Shown here: positions 22,435 to 29,610 of the stretch, in pieces
How positions within the stretch are numbered: the stretch's first letter is position 1
How the letters are laid out: each line of letters opens with the position of its first letter
Assembly (NCBI GenBank): GCA_964447155.1
Contig: CAYURM010000038.1
Location: 1 to 33,054, forward strand
Reading direction: 5' to 3'
Length of the DNA: 33,054 bases
From: SMBSF63 sp034003545
GTDB lineage: Bacteria; Chloroflexota; Anaerolineae; Anaerolineales; Anaerolineaceae
Program-made: the position numbers and the translations under genes
The notes under the pieces: model-generated
Database searches by the model: none
Told to the model about the DNA's origin: nothing
Seen by the model: the letters and a program-made list of their open reading frames with translations, nothing else

Positions 22435-24027
22435 ATGACGAATATCGAAACCGAAAACACACAGGACAAATCCGCCAACCGGCAGATCGCCCGCGCCGCG
22501 GGGACGGTGATGATCCCGATGGTGCTCAGCCAGTTGATGGGGCTGCTGGCAAAAACCCTCACCGCGCGCGCATTTGGCACCGGCCTGGAGAGCGATGCTA
22601 TTTTCGCCGCCAACCGTTTCTCCGAGATCATCTTCAATCTGGTGGCCGGCGGCGCGCTGGGATCGGCCTTCATCCCCACCTTCACCGGCCTGCTGGTCAA
22701 CGAAAAACGCAAAGAAGCCTGGCGGCTGGCATCATCAATTGCCAACCTGATGCTGCTGGTGATGACCGTGATCGCCGCCCTCTCCGCAATATTTGCCCCG
22801 TGGATTGTCCGCAATATCCTCGCCCTGGGGTTCGATGCCGAGACATCGGCCCTGACCACGCAGTTGATGCGCATCCAACTGCTCTCGTCTGTCATTTTTG
22901 GCCTGAGCGGCCTGCTGATGGGCATTCTCAACGCGCACCAGTCTTTCCTGCTGCCGGCGCTGGCCCCCGCCTTTTATCAACTGGGCTGGGTGTTTGGTGC
23001 GCTGTTCGTTGCCCCGCGCTACGGGGTGTATGGCATGTCGTGGAGCATTGTCGCCGGGGCATGCATGCACCTGCTCGTGCAACTGCCCGCCCTCTTCCGC
23101 CTTCCGGAGCGGGCGTATCATTTCTCGCTGGGACTGAAGATGCCCGCCGTGCGCGAGGTGGGCCGTCTGATGGCCCCGCGCCTGCTGGGCGTGGGTGTGG
23201 TGCAGCTCAATTTCCTGCTGAACACCAACCTGGCTTCGCTGATGCCCCAGGGCAGTTATACCGGTATTACCCTGGCTTTCCCGATCATGCTGATGCCCGA
23301 GATCGCCATTGCCCAGTCGATCGCCATCGCCGCCCTGCCGACCTTCTCGGCGCAGGTGGCGCGCGGCCGCAAAGATCACATGCGCACCTCGCTGGCGGCC
23401 AGCCTGCGCGGCGCGCTTTTGCTCGCCATTCCCGCTTCGGTGGGTCTCGTCCTGCTGCGCCAGCCGGTGGTGGCTTTGCTCTACCAGCGCGGTGAGTTCG
23501 GCCCCGAGTCGACCGCCATCGTGGCCTGGGCTTTGCTGTGGTACGCCGCCGGACTGGTTGGCCATTCGGTGGTCGAGATTATCAGCCGCGCCTTCTATGC
23601 CCTGCATGACACCAAAACCCCGGTCGTCGTGGGCATCCTCACCATGGGGCTTAATCTGGTACTGAGCCTGCTCTTCACCCGCCTGTTCAACATCATCGGC
23701 TGGATGCCGCACGGCGGCCTGGCCCTGGCCAATTCGCTGGCGACTTTCCTGGAAATGATCTGCCTGCTCATCATCATGCGCCGCCGCCTGGAAGGCATTG
23801 ACGGGGAACTCGTCTGGCAAAGTGTGCGCCAGGCTGGCATCGGCGCGGCCGTGATGGGTGTGGTGATCTGGGCCTGGATGGGTCTGTCAGCGGGCTGGTC
23901 GGTGCTGGTGATCGTAACCGGCGGTCTGGCGCTGGGCGTGGGGGCCTACACCCTGCTGCTGGTGGTGCAACGCACGCCAGAGGTGGGAGAATTGTGGGGG
24001 ATAGCGAAAAGAAAGATTTTGCGATAG
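22435..24027 (+). CDS. murJ: lipid II flippase MurJ/MviN
   Basis: A 530-residue integral membrane protein of the MOP superfamily that moves the peptidoglycan precursor lipid II across the membrane. About 14 helices are visible. Family landmarks are the N-terminal AAGTVMIPMVLSQLMGLLAKTLTARAFG, the FxSEIIFNLVAGGALGSAFIPTF stretch (about 62-84), QSIAIAALPTFSAQVARG (about 297-314), LLYQRGEF (about 350-357), RAFYALHDTKTPVVVGI (about 384-400), and conserved Arg and Asp in these loops. Length is normal for MurJ. It indicates that the cell makes peptidoglycan. It appears to be leaderless and monocistronic. Confidence 0.95.
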   Translation: MTNIETENTQDKSANRQIARAAGTVMIPMVLSQLMGLLAKTLTARAFGTGLESDAIFAANRFSEIIFNLVAGGALGSAFIPTFTGLLVNEKRKEAWRLASSIANLMLLVMTVIAALSAIFAPWIVRNILALGFDAETSALTTQLMRIQLLSSVIFGLSGLLMGILNAHQSFLLPALAPAFYQLGWVFGALFVAPRYGVYGMSWSIVAGACMHLLVQLPALFRLPERAYHFSLGLKMPAVREVGRLMAPRLLGVGVVQLNFLLNTNLASLMPQGSYTGITLAFPIMLMPEIAIAQSIAIAALPTFSAQVARGRKDHMRTSLAASLRGALLLAIPASVGLVLLRQPVVALLYQRGEFGPESTAIVAWALLWYAAGLVGHSVVEIISRAFYALHDTKTPVVVGILTMGLNLVLSLLFTRLFNIIGWMPHGGLALANSLATFLEMICLLIIMRRRLEGIDGELVWQSVRQAGIGAAVMGVVIWAWMGLSAGWSVLVIVTGGLALGVGAYTLLLVVQRTPEVGELWGIAKRKILR

Positions 24028-24051
24028 GGGCGATTTACTAATCGTTCCTAC
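24025..24051. repeat. degenerate REP-like palindrome at the transposase 3' side
   Basis: TAGGGGCGATTTA and TAATCGTTCCTAC form an imperfect inverted repeat of the same GTAGGGGCG...CGCCCCTAC family as the copies inside the transposase relic next to it. It starts at the murJ stop codon. Confidence 0.65.
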
Positions 24052-24293
24052 TTCATGCCTGCACATCTCCCTCAAAATAGTCTGCATCTTCTGTCCAATT
24101 AATGGGATTGTTTTCAATATATGCCCAAACAGCAAGATATTCGCTTTCATTGCGGATGATCCGTTCATAATAATTGCGCTGCCAGAATTTTACCCCTGGC
24201 GTGTTCAAGAGTTTGTTGATTTCTACGGTGGTATGGGTTTTATAAGCGCCCACCAGACGGCCTAATGGTTTGGATTTGATGGTGCCATCCGTT

Positions 24294-24316
24294 GTAGGGG
24301 CAGTTGGCAAACTGCC
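24294..24316. repeat. REP-like palindrome inside the transposase relic (copy 1)
   Basis: GTAGGGGCAGTTGGCAAACTGCC: arms GGCAGTT / AACTGCC. It lies in the variable region between the HUH and Tyr motifs and preserves the open frame. Confidence 0.7.
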
Positions 24317-24339
24317 ATTAACGGCATAGCCCATCCTGC

Positions 24340-24383
24340 GGGCGTTTTGCAAAACGCCCCTACGGGCAACGCCTGTAGGGGCG
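24340..24383. repeat. REP-like palindrome inside the transposase relic (copy 2)
   Basis: A perfect 20-bp palindrome GGGCGTTTTGCAAAACGCCC (24340-24359) is followed by CCTAC and, 12 nt on, by a fresh GTAGGGGCG (24375-24383). The frame stays open across it, encoding part of a non-conserved loop. Confidence 0.8.
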
Positions 24384-24543
24384 TCGATTGGTTTTATCCT
24401 GATGATCGCATGGATATGATTTGGCATGACACAAAAAACATCCACCGCGGCCATCGGAAATATGGTTGGCAGCCATTCTCATCCCTGGTGCGCAATCCGG
24501 CCCAAATCGTTCAAGATCATTTCACCATTAATTACCTGCCCCA

Positions 24544-24566
24544 GTAGAGGCGGTTTGACAACCGCC
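24544..24566. repeat. REP-like palindrome inside the transposase relic (copy 3)
   Basis: GTAGAGGCGGTTTGACAACCGCC: arms GGCGGTT / AACCGCC. It belongs to the segment that interrupts the N-terminal part of the transposase gene. Confidence 0.7.
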
Positions 24567-24588
24567 CGGTTTGGGGGAGATTTTGCTG

Positions 24589-24613
24589 GGGGCGATTTGC
24601 AAATCGCCCCTAC
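24589..24613. repeat. REP-like palindrome inside the transposase relic (copy 4)
   Basis: A perfect 22-bp palindrome with arms GGGGCGATTTG / CAAATCGCCCC (24589-24610), ending in TAC. It is the cleanest member of the local family and, with copy 3, forms the disrupting insertion. Confidence 0.85.
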
Positions 24614-24709
24614 CGGCAATGCCCTTGCCTGGTTTACGCGATGGTGACGTGATACGCACCTGGCTGGCTGTAATCGTATTCCGGCAAGCGAATGGAACGA
24701 CGGTTTTTG

Positions 24710-26239
24710 TTATTCATTCACCACATCCAGCACCTCACCCATCACATCCGGCAGCGCTGCCGGCGCAAAATCCGGTGCGCTGGCTCTGTACAGGGCATCC
24801 CCTTCAATAAAATACAGCGTCTGCCCGTCACCGCTCCAGGCGGGCCTGCCGGGAGAACTTGAAGAGACCAGAACCGGGTTTTCATTGTGCAGCGTGACCC
24901 ACAATTCTCCACCGTCATCTGAAGGCGCAGTACTATACCAGGCCCAGTAACCCTCCGGCGAGGCCGGAAAAGGCTTCAACCCCTCCACCTCAGGCAGGAT
25001 ATTCATCGGAATTTCATTCTGATAAACCGCATACGGCTCATCCACCGGCTGAAAAGTGAACACATTACCTTTCGGCAGATAGTCAATGAAATATACCTCA
25101 ACCTTTGACATCGGAATCGGTTCCTGATCGAGATAAAAAGCATAGACGCCGGCTTGATCCAGCGGCGTACCGCACATGCAATTCTCAACGTTATAATCGG
25201 CCAGCGCCATCAGACCCATCTGATCATCCGGGTTATAGGCCGCCGCCGCAAAACAGCCATCCACCACTGTCTGTTGATCACCATTGGTCACGTCGACTAC
25301 GCGCACATTGTATCCCGAGCAGGCGGGTCCCCAACTGTGGATCAGGAAATGACCGCTGTCCACCCAGCCCAGAAAGACTTCCCCCGCGCTCTCCAGCCGT
25401 TCCAGCAGGACTGCCTCGCGGGTGCGCATGTCTACCGCCCACAGGGCCAGCATGCTGGCCCCCGCACCGGTACCAAAGCTCTCCACGCTGGCATATTCAA
25501 TAAAGCTGCCATCCGGCGACCAGTGCAGTTCGGCGGCGTTGCCCATCTCGTCGCTCAGTCGGGTCACCGAGCCGTCCACCCGGTCATACAAATACACGTC
25601 CGCGCTGTCCCCGTCAATAGCAGCCACAAAGGCCAGCAAACGTCCATCCGGTGACCAGGCCAGACTGCCCGTAAATTCCATGGCACGGGTGGCTTCAAAA
25701 GCCGGGTCGCCGGGAAATAGCTCCAGTCCCGGCTGGGTAAGCGGTCCGGTCAATGCCAGCTCCAACTTCTCGGTTTGCTGCGCCAGGTCCAGCACGATCA
25801 AATACGGGCTGATTGATGCCCCGCCAAAACCGGTGATAAAGGCAAACGCCTGTCCATCCGGCGACATGCCCTCTGCCGGATTCCAGGGCACATCCAGCGG
25901 CGCTGGACTTAGCTGAACCGCTTCGCCCGTGTTCTCATTGACAGCCCACACGCCAGTAACGGTGACGGCCACGATCTGGTCTTCCGCCTTCATCGCCGGT
26001 GCAGCCGTTGGCGGGACGTCCGGCGCAAGCGGCGGCTCAAGCGTCTGCGGCAGCGGCACGTCCACCTGCGGCTCCAGCAGTTCGCCGGAGAGGGCATCCT
26101 CGACCGTCTTGCCAGTCGAGTCGAGATAGAAATAGCCACCCGCCACCGCGGCAATGCAGCAGCAAACCAGCAGGAGCAATAAAACCCCAACGATCCAAAG
26201 CCAGCTTTTCGAGCGTTTCTTTTCCTGAACTGTATTCAT
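24710..26239 (-). CDS. membrane-anchored WD40/TolB-like beta-propeller protein
   Basis: A 509-residue protein with a basic N-terminus (KKRSKS), one membrane helix (about 13-38, LWIVGVLLLLLVCCCIAAVAGGYF) and a Pro-rich spacer (about 55-85). The large extracytoplasmic part carries repeated propeller blades. The blade motifs AEGMSPDGQAFAFIT, LAWSPDGRLLAFVAA, LHWSPDGSFIEYAS and PAWSGDGQTLYFIEG are WSPDG repeats of the PD40/TolB type. Cys pairs in the middle blades (WGPACSGY, VDGCF, ENCMCGT) may form disulfides. Such propellers bind proteins or peptides; no enzymatic motif is visible. AGGAGG lies 6 nt before the ATG. It is the last gene of a minus-strand run after the ectA-like gene (55-nt gap). 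Confidence 0.85.
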   Translation of the reverse strand: MNTVQEKKRSKSWLWIVGVLLLLLVCCCIAAVAGGYFYLDSTGKTVEDALSGELLEPQVDVPLPQTLEPPLAPDVPPTAAPAMKAEDQIVAVTVTGVWAVNENTGEAVQLSPAPLDVPWNPAEGMSPDGQAFAFITGFGGASISPYLIVLDLAQQTEKLELALTGPLTQPGLELFPGDPAFEATRAMEFTGSLAWSPDGRLLAFVAAIDGDSADVYLYDRVDGSVTRLSDEMGNAAELHWSPDGSFIEYASVESFGTGAGASMLALWAVDMRTREAVLLERLESAGEVFLGWVDSGHFLIHSWGPACSGYNVRVVDVTNGDQQTVVDGCFAAAAYNPDDQMGLMALADYNVENCMCGTPLDQAGVYAFYLDQEPIPMSKVEVYFIDYLPKGNVFTFQPVDEPYAVYQNEIPMNILPEVEGLKPFPASPEGYWAWYSTAPSDDGGELWVTLHNENPVLVSSSSPGRPAWSGDGQTLYFIEGDALYRASAPDFAPAALPDVMGEVLDVVNE

Positions 26240-26294
26240 ATCAATCCTCCTGCAATCCTATCGATACCTATACTTCCGTTTGTCAATGTGCCAT

Positions 26295-26810
26295 TCAAAT
26301 CCGCAGCGGTCCTACACGAAAAAGATTTTCCTGTTCATGCTGTCCTGCTGCCGCCGGAAATACCGCCGCCGGTAAAAATCCGGCAATCTCCAGCATCTCT
26401 GTTTTGTATGTACTTGCCAGCGAGCGGAATAAAGCCTGTGATGCCTGATTATCCGGGGAGATGGTGGCTTCAACGAACCGGATCTGGCGGTCTGGCGGAT
26501 CATGCAGCACAAATTCGATCAGTCTGCGGGCCAGACCCAAACCACGCACTTTTTCCTGCACGCGCACCTGCCATACGAAAAGAGTGTCCGGCTGTTCAGG
26601 CTGGCGGAAACCGGACACAAAGCCGACCACAACACCCTCCAGCTCAGCCACCGCACAGGTGGCATAAAAGAAATGGCACAACACAAAATAGCAATAGAAT
26701 GAATTATGATCCAGCGAACCGGAATTCTCAACCAGCCGCCAGATGGCACCCGCATCTTCATCGCCTGGGTGCCGGATCAAAACTTCGTGCAGTGAACTGT
26801 TCGGGTTCAA
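26295..26810 (-). CDS. ectA: EctA-type L-2,4-diaminobutyrate acetyltransferase (GNAT)
   Basis: A 171-residue GNAT enzyme that matches EctA, which acetylates 2,4-diaminobutyrate in ectoine synthesis. The match is specific: IRHPGDEDAGAIWRLVENSGSLDHNSFYCYFVLC, AELEGVVVGFVSGF, the hallmark QPDTLFVWQVRV, acetyl-CoA loop RGLGLARRLIEF, FVEATISPDNQASQALFRSLA, and C-terminal FRVGPLRI. The start is TTG at 26810 with GAGG about 8 nt upstream; no ATG fits. EctA normally sits in ectABC, with the aminotransferase EctB and synthase EctC adjacent. Here neither is present on either side, so it is either a scattered ectoine gene or an enzyme reused on another diamine. Its neighbours are a small membrane protein and a beta-propeller. 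Confidence 0.87.
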   Translation of the reverse strand: MNPNSSLHEVLIRHPGDEDAGAIWRLVENSGSLDHNSFYCYFVLCHFFYATCAVAELEGVVVGFVSGFRQPEQPDTLFVWQVRVQEKVRGLGLARRLIEFVLHDPPDRQIRFVEATISPDNQASQALFRSLASTYKTEMLEIAGFLPAAVFPAAAGQHEQENLFRVGPLRI

Positions 26811-26857
26811 TATCCTTTCCTCACTTGTCGCTATAGCGGTTCAACTTGTGCAGGGTA

Positions 26858-27061
26858 TCAAGCATGCCTTTCTTCCTCATCCTCCCCCATCCTGCTCTTC
26901 AACCACAGCACTACGACCATATCCATCAAACCGGAGATGTTCAAGATCACAAACACCAGGCTGACCGTGTTGCCCCAGTCAAGGAAGAACATATTGGCCA
27001 GCAGGCCAGTCGTGCCAATTACCAGCGACAGGATCGCGCTGATTTCCAAAATTCTGACCAT
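26858..27061 (-). CDS. small two-helix membrane protein
   Basis: A 67-residue protein of unknown family. Two hydrophobic helices are seen (about 5-25, LEISAILSLVIGTTGLLANMF, and 32-55, VSLVFVILNISGLMDMVVVLWL), and the tail is very charged (KSRMGEDEEERHA). A strong AGGAGGAG lies just before the ATG, which argues that the short frame is real. It precedes the ectA-like gene by 47 nt and may share its transcript. Confidence 0.68.
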   Translation of the reverse strand: MVRILEISAILSLVIGTTGLLANMFFLDWGNTVSLVFVILNISGLMDMVVVLWLKSRMGEDEEERHA

Positions 27062-27092
27062 CTTACTCCTCCTTGTTTTTCCAATAATCTTT

Positions 27093-27155
27093 ATTGTAGT
27101 AACGACTTTAGTCGTTATAATCCACGCAGGTAACCACTAAAGTGGTTACTACAAT
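27093..27155. repeat. paired REP-like palindromes in mirror arrangement (BIME-like)
   Basis: Palindrome AACGACTTTAGTCGTT (27101-27116) and palindrome GTAACCACTAAAGTGGTTAC (27130-27149) lie head to head. The outer 11-mers ATTGTAGTAAC (27093-27103) and GTTACTACAAT (27145-27155) are perfectly inverted, so the whole 63-bp unit can fold as one cruciform. Non-coding. The rest of the gene-free stretch 27062-27285 shows nothing convincing. Confidence 0.8.
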
Positions 27156-27285
27156 ACCCCCTTTAGCCCCTCAACCGTAGCCAGTCAAACATCCAGTCAT
27201 ACACTGGACTCTATGCCTCATCCTTGCACTGGCGCCCTTCTCCGCCAGCACGCCAAAGGACATCCACCTCTTTGCTGCGCATAGC

Positions 27286-27678
27286 TTAATCTTTTGGTTC
27301 CAGTAAATCCCATTTATTGCCGTACAGGTCTTCAAACACCGATACCGTGCCATAGCCCTCAGCGCGCGGCTCTTCATGGAAAGTTACACCCTGTGCCCGC
27401 ATGGCTTCGTAGTCCCGCCAGAAGTCATCGGTGAAAAGGATCATCAGTACCCGTCCGCCGGCCTGACAGCCAACCTGCGCCTGCTCTTCGGGGGTATCGG
27501 CCTTCGCCAGCACAAGGCTGGTCTCGGCAACTCCGGGCGGCATGACCCGTACCCACCGGGCACCGCCGCCCAGGTCGGTATCCTCTACCAGAGTGAAGCT
27601 CAGTTTCTGTGTATAGAAAGCAATCGCTTCGTCATACTCCCGCACCAGCAGGGTAATATTGGCAATTCGCTGTTGCAT
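27286..27678 (-). CDS. VOC-family (glyoxalase/bleomycin-resistance fold) protein
   Basis: A 130-residue protein with the two-module VOC fold. The start is ATG 27678 with AAGGAG about 5 nt upstream; the longer frame to 27744 overlaps the Tag gene. The first beta-alpha-beta unit is ITLLVREYDEAIAFYTQKLSFTLVEDT, and the second has DDFWRDYEAMRAQGVTFHEEPRAEGYGTVSVFEDLYGNKWDLLEP. The terminal Glu and the central residues fit a metal-binding VOC protein, but the substrate (methylglyoxal, a catechol or an antibiotic) cannot be named. It starts 1 nt after the tag stop, so the two are co-transcribed. Confidence 0.88.
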   Translation of the reverse strand: MQQRIANITLLVREYDEAIAFYTQKLSFTLVEDTDLGGGARWVRVMPPGVAETSLVLAKADTPEEQAQVGCQAGGRVLMILFTDDFWRDYEAMRAQGVTFHEEPRAEGYGTVSVFEDLYGNKWDLLEPKD

Positions 27679-27679
27679 A

Positions 27680-28264
27680 TTACTCCTTCCCTTCACCCAG
27701 CGACCGTACTTCCGCATAACGGAAGCAGTCCACCAGATGGTCATTGACCATACCGACCGACTGCATCAAGGCGTAACAAATCGTCGGCCCGACGAAGGTA
27801 CAGCCGCGTTGTTTAAGGCCCTTGCTCATCGCTTCAGAAAGCGTCGTCTGGGCAGGAATAGCCTTCATGGTTTGCCATGCATTCTGGATCGGTACGCCGT
27901 CCACGAAATCCCACAGGTAGGCATCCAGCGAGCCAAACGCCGACTGGATCTCCAGCACGGCACGCGCATTGCGCACCGCCGAGCGCACCTTGAGCTTATT
28001 GCGCACGATGCCCGGGTCGGCCAGCAGTCGCTGCACGTCCTCCTCGCCATAGGCTGCCACGCGGGCGATGTCGAAGCCGTCAAAGGCGCGGCGGTAATTC
28101 TCGCGCTTGTTGAGGATCGTTGACCAGCTCAACCCGGCCTGCGCCCCCTCCAGCACCAGCATCTCGAACAGCTCCCGGTCATCATGCATCGGCACGCCCC
28201 ACTGCTCATCATGGTAGGCCACATACAGGGGATCTGTACCGGCCCACGCGCATCGTGTTTTCAT
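27680..28264 (-). CDS. tag: DNA-3-methyladenine glycosylase I
   Basis: A 194-residue repair enzyme that excises 3-methyladenine from alkylated DNA. The start is the ATG at 28264, with GAGG (28269-28272) 4 nt upstream; the GTG just before it is too close to the site. Tag hallmarks: N-terminal zinc ligand Cys in TRCAWAGTDPLYVAYHDEQWG with the first His, catalytic Glu in LEGAQAGLSW, the LNKRENYRRAFDGFD segment, TFVGPTICYALMQSVGMVNDH and the C-terminal His/Cys zinc ligands (NDHLVDC). The length is close to Escherichia coli Tag. It is first in a two-gene transcript with the VOC protein. Confidence 0.95.
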   Translation of the reverse strand: MKTRCAWAGTDPLYVAYHDEQWGVPMHDDRELFEMLVLEGAQAGLSWSTILNKRENYRRAFDGFDIARVAAYGEEDVQRLLADPGIVRNKLKVRSAVRNARAVLEIQSAFGSLDAYLWDFVDGVPIQNAWQTMKAIPAQTTLSEAMSKGLKQRGCTFVGPTICYALMQSVGMVNDHLVDCFRYAEVRSLGEGKE

Positions 28265-28429
28265 CACACCTCGCCTTGCAAAACCATATTTCCAGAAAGT
28301 TTCCCAATTACATTATCGCATAAATCCCTGCTAAATTAATACAACTCTGACAATCTTTTTATATTTTTTTGACACCGGCGCGCTATATTAAAAAATAACG
28401 ATACAAATCTATTAAAAAGGAGGTTCACG

Positions 28430-28870
28430 ATGTCAAACTTAATCAGATGGGAGCCAAACAGTGAAATAATGTCGCTGCGTCAGGCCATGGATCAACTTTT
28501 CAACGACGCTTTTACCCGACCGGTTAGCATGAGTGGAGTCTCCGCCAGTCCCGCCATTGACCTGTTCCAGGACAATGACAATGTGGTAATCAAAGCCGCT
28601 CTGCCCGGCCTGAAAGCGGAGGACGTAGAGATCTCGGTGACTGCCGATGTGCTCAGCCTGCGTGGTGAATACAAGCAGGAAAGCGAGCAAAAAGAAGCCA
28701 CCTATCACATCCGCGAACAGCGCTACGGTTCATTTGAACGCTCCGTCCGCCTGCCCACCGATGTGCAGACTGACAAGGCCAAAGCAGATTTTGAAGATGG
28801 CATTCTCACCATTACCCTGCCCAAAGCTGAAGCGGTCAAGCCAAAGATGATCAGCATCAAAGCCAAATAA
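28430..28870 (+). CDS. small heat-shock protein, Hsp20/alpha-crystallin family
   Basis: A 146-residue ATP-independent holdase chaperone. A short N-terminal arm (SLRQAMDQLFNDAFTRP) is followed by the alpha-crystallin domain (about 40-135): PAIDLFQDNDNVVIKAALPGLKAEDVEISV, LSLRGEY, YGSFERSVRLP and the signature ADFEDGILTITLPKAE. The C-terminal tail ends in MISIKAK, close to the IxI motif used for oligomer contacts. AAGGAGG lies just before the ATG. A TTGACA upstream (28369-28374) is not matched by a -10 at normal spacing, so the promoter is unclear; no CIRCE element was found. A strong terminator follows. Confidence 0.95.
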   Translation: MSNLIRWEPNSEIMSLRQAMDQLFNDAFTRPVSMSGVSASPAIDLFQDNDNVVIKAALPGLKAEDVEISVTADVLSLRGEYKQESEQKEATYHIREQRYGSFERSVRLPTDVQTDKAKADFEDGILTITLPKAEAVKPKMISIKAK

Positions 28871-28894
28871 TCTTCTCACTATCCGTGGAAAACT

Positions 28895-28931
28895 GCACTG
28901 GCCGGGAACTTTGTTTCCGGCCAGTGCTTTT
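28895..28931 (+). terminator. intrinsic terminator of hsp20
   Basis: A perfect 11-bp stem GCACTGGCCGG / CCGGCCAGTGC with an 11-nt loop runs directly into TTTT. Confidence 0.9.
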
Positions 28932-28981
28932 AAACTTACGGCTTTGGATAGCAAACCAAAAACAAGTTGAAATCCCCTCTC

Positions 28982-29021
28982 TTGACAAACGCCTGAATAT
29001 ATTGTACAGTAATCCTGTACA
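28982..29021 (+). promoter_or_regulatory. promoter and TGTACA operator of the yefM-yoeB operon
   Basis: TTGACA (28982-28987), a 17-nt spacer and TACAGT (29005-29010) form a strong promoter. Overlapping its -10 is a perfect inverted repeat TGTACAG-TAATC-CTGTACA (29003-29021). TGTACA palindromes are the known binding element of YefM and YefM-YoeB in other bacteria, so autoregulation by the antitoxin and its complex is expected. Confidence 0.85.
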
Positions 29022-29035
29022 TGTCGGAGGAAATT

Positions 29036-29314
29036 ATGACCATTCAAACTACTTACACACAGGCACGCGCTGAACTGGCATCTCTGCTTGATCAGGTGAC
29101 CCATGACCGCGAAATCGTCATCATCAAGCGCCGCGGAGAAGAAAAAGTCGCTATGATCGCCGCGGATGAGCTGGAAAGCCTGCTCGAAACCACCTATTTA
29201 CTGCGCTCACCGGCCAATGCCGAGCGTTTGCTCAGTGCGTTGGGACGCGCCTTGAAAAATGAAGGGGAACTGCAAAGCCTCGATGATCTCAAACAAGAGG
29301 TTGGTGTTGACTAG
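29036..29314 (+). CDS. yefM: type II antitoxin, YefM/Phd family
   Basis: A 92-residue antitoxin. The start is ATG 29036 with GGAGGA (29026-29031) upstream; an earlier ATG at 29021 overlaps the operator. The Phd/YefM DNA-binding half (about 1-55) reads TTYTQARAELASLLDQVTHDREIVIIKRRGEEKVAMIAADELESLLET, the usual pattern. The C-terminal half (about 58-92) is the charged toxin-neutralising arm. It binds the TGTACA operator overlapping its promoter. Its stop codon overlaps the beginning of the toxin gene, the usual coupled arrangement. Confidence 0.94.
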   Translation: MTIQTTYTQARAELASLLDQVTHDREIVIIKRRGEEKVAMIAADELESLLETTYLLRSPANAERLLSALGRALKNEGELQSLDDLKQEVGVD

Positions 29315-29576
29315 AAAACAGCGCCTGGCAATTTTTCAACCGGAATTTATTGAAGACTTACGTGATTGGGTAGAAACTGACCGCAAGCTGGCACTGAAAA
29401 CATTAACCATGGTGGAGGATATCCTGCGTGACCCCTTTCAAGGCACCGGCAAACCAGAACCGTTGAAATACCTGGCCCCAGGCGCATGGTCCCGCAGACT
29501 GACCAGAGAACACCGCATCGTCTACCTTGTACGGGAGGAACGGATCGATTTTCTGCAAGCAAGATACCATTATTAA
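29304..29576 (+). CDS. yoeB: mRNA interferase toxin, YoeB/Txe family
   Basis: A ribosome-dependent endoribonuclease toxin of about 90 residues. Start candidates are GTG 29304 and TTG 29307, both after AAGAGG (29295-29300) and overlapping the antitoxin stop; GTG is given here. The YoeB signature is complete: LRDWVETDRKLALKT, ILRDPFQGTGKPEPLK with catalytic Glu, WSRRLTREHRIVYLV with catalytic Arg, and the C-terminal RYHY with catalytic His-Tyr. It is probably active if freed from YefM. A bidirectional hairpin terminator follows at once. Confidence 0.94.
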   Translation: MLTRKQRLAIFQPEFIEDLRDWVETDRKLALKTLTMVEDILRDPFQGTGKPEPLKYLAPGAWSRRLTREHRIVYLVREERIDFLQARYHY

Positions 29577-29577
29577 A

Positions 29578-29603
29578 AAATTCCCTCGAATTTGAGGGAA
29601 TTT
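29578..29603. terminator. bidirectional terminator
   Basis: AAATTCCCTC / GAGGGAATTT, a perfect 10-bp stem with a 6-nt loop, lies just after the yoeB stop with T-rich flanks on the plus side (TTTCCTTTT) and on the minus side (TTTTTT). Confidence 0.8.
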
Positions 29604-29610
29604 CCTTTTC

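Larger units (their letters stand above)
24053..24717 (-). pseudogene. broken REP-associated tyrosine transposase (RAYT, IS200-like Y1)
   Basis: The full gene can be traced but is not intact. It starts at ATG 24717 with MNNKNRRSIRLPEYDYSQPG and continues YHVTIA, a typical RAYT N-terminus, then meets TAA at codon 28. About 100 nt of palindrome-rich sequence interrupts it. Coding resemblance resumes with INGEMILNDLGRIAHQG, a TGA stop, then EWLPTIF and an open 133-residue part (24454-24053). That part has the HUH site VMPNHIHAI and the Tyr helix FWQRNYYERIIRNESEYLAVWAYIENNP, where Tyr is the nucleophile of single-strand DNA cleavage. In such systems the transposase acts on REP hairpins. Four REP-like palindromes lie inside the gene. 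The start overlaps the end of the upstream gene by 8 nt. Confidence 0.85.

Noticed and set aside
24490..24520. In-frame TGA in the transposase relic as a selenocysteine codon
   Set aside because: Although selC is present, the position (before EWLP) is not a Cys position in RAYTs, the same gene carries a TAA and an insertion, and so this is simple decay.
28369..28389. TTGACA and TATATT as the hsp20 promoter
   Set aside because: The spacer is only 9 nt, far too short for sigma-70. No alternative -10 at 16-18 nt is convincing and no CIRCE-like inverted repeat is present.
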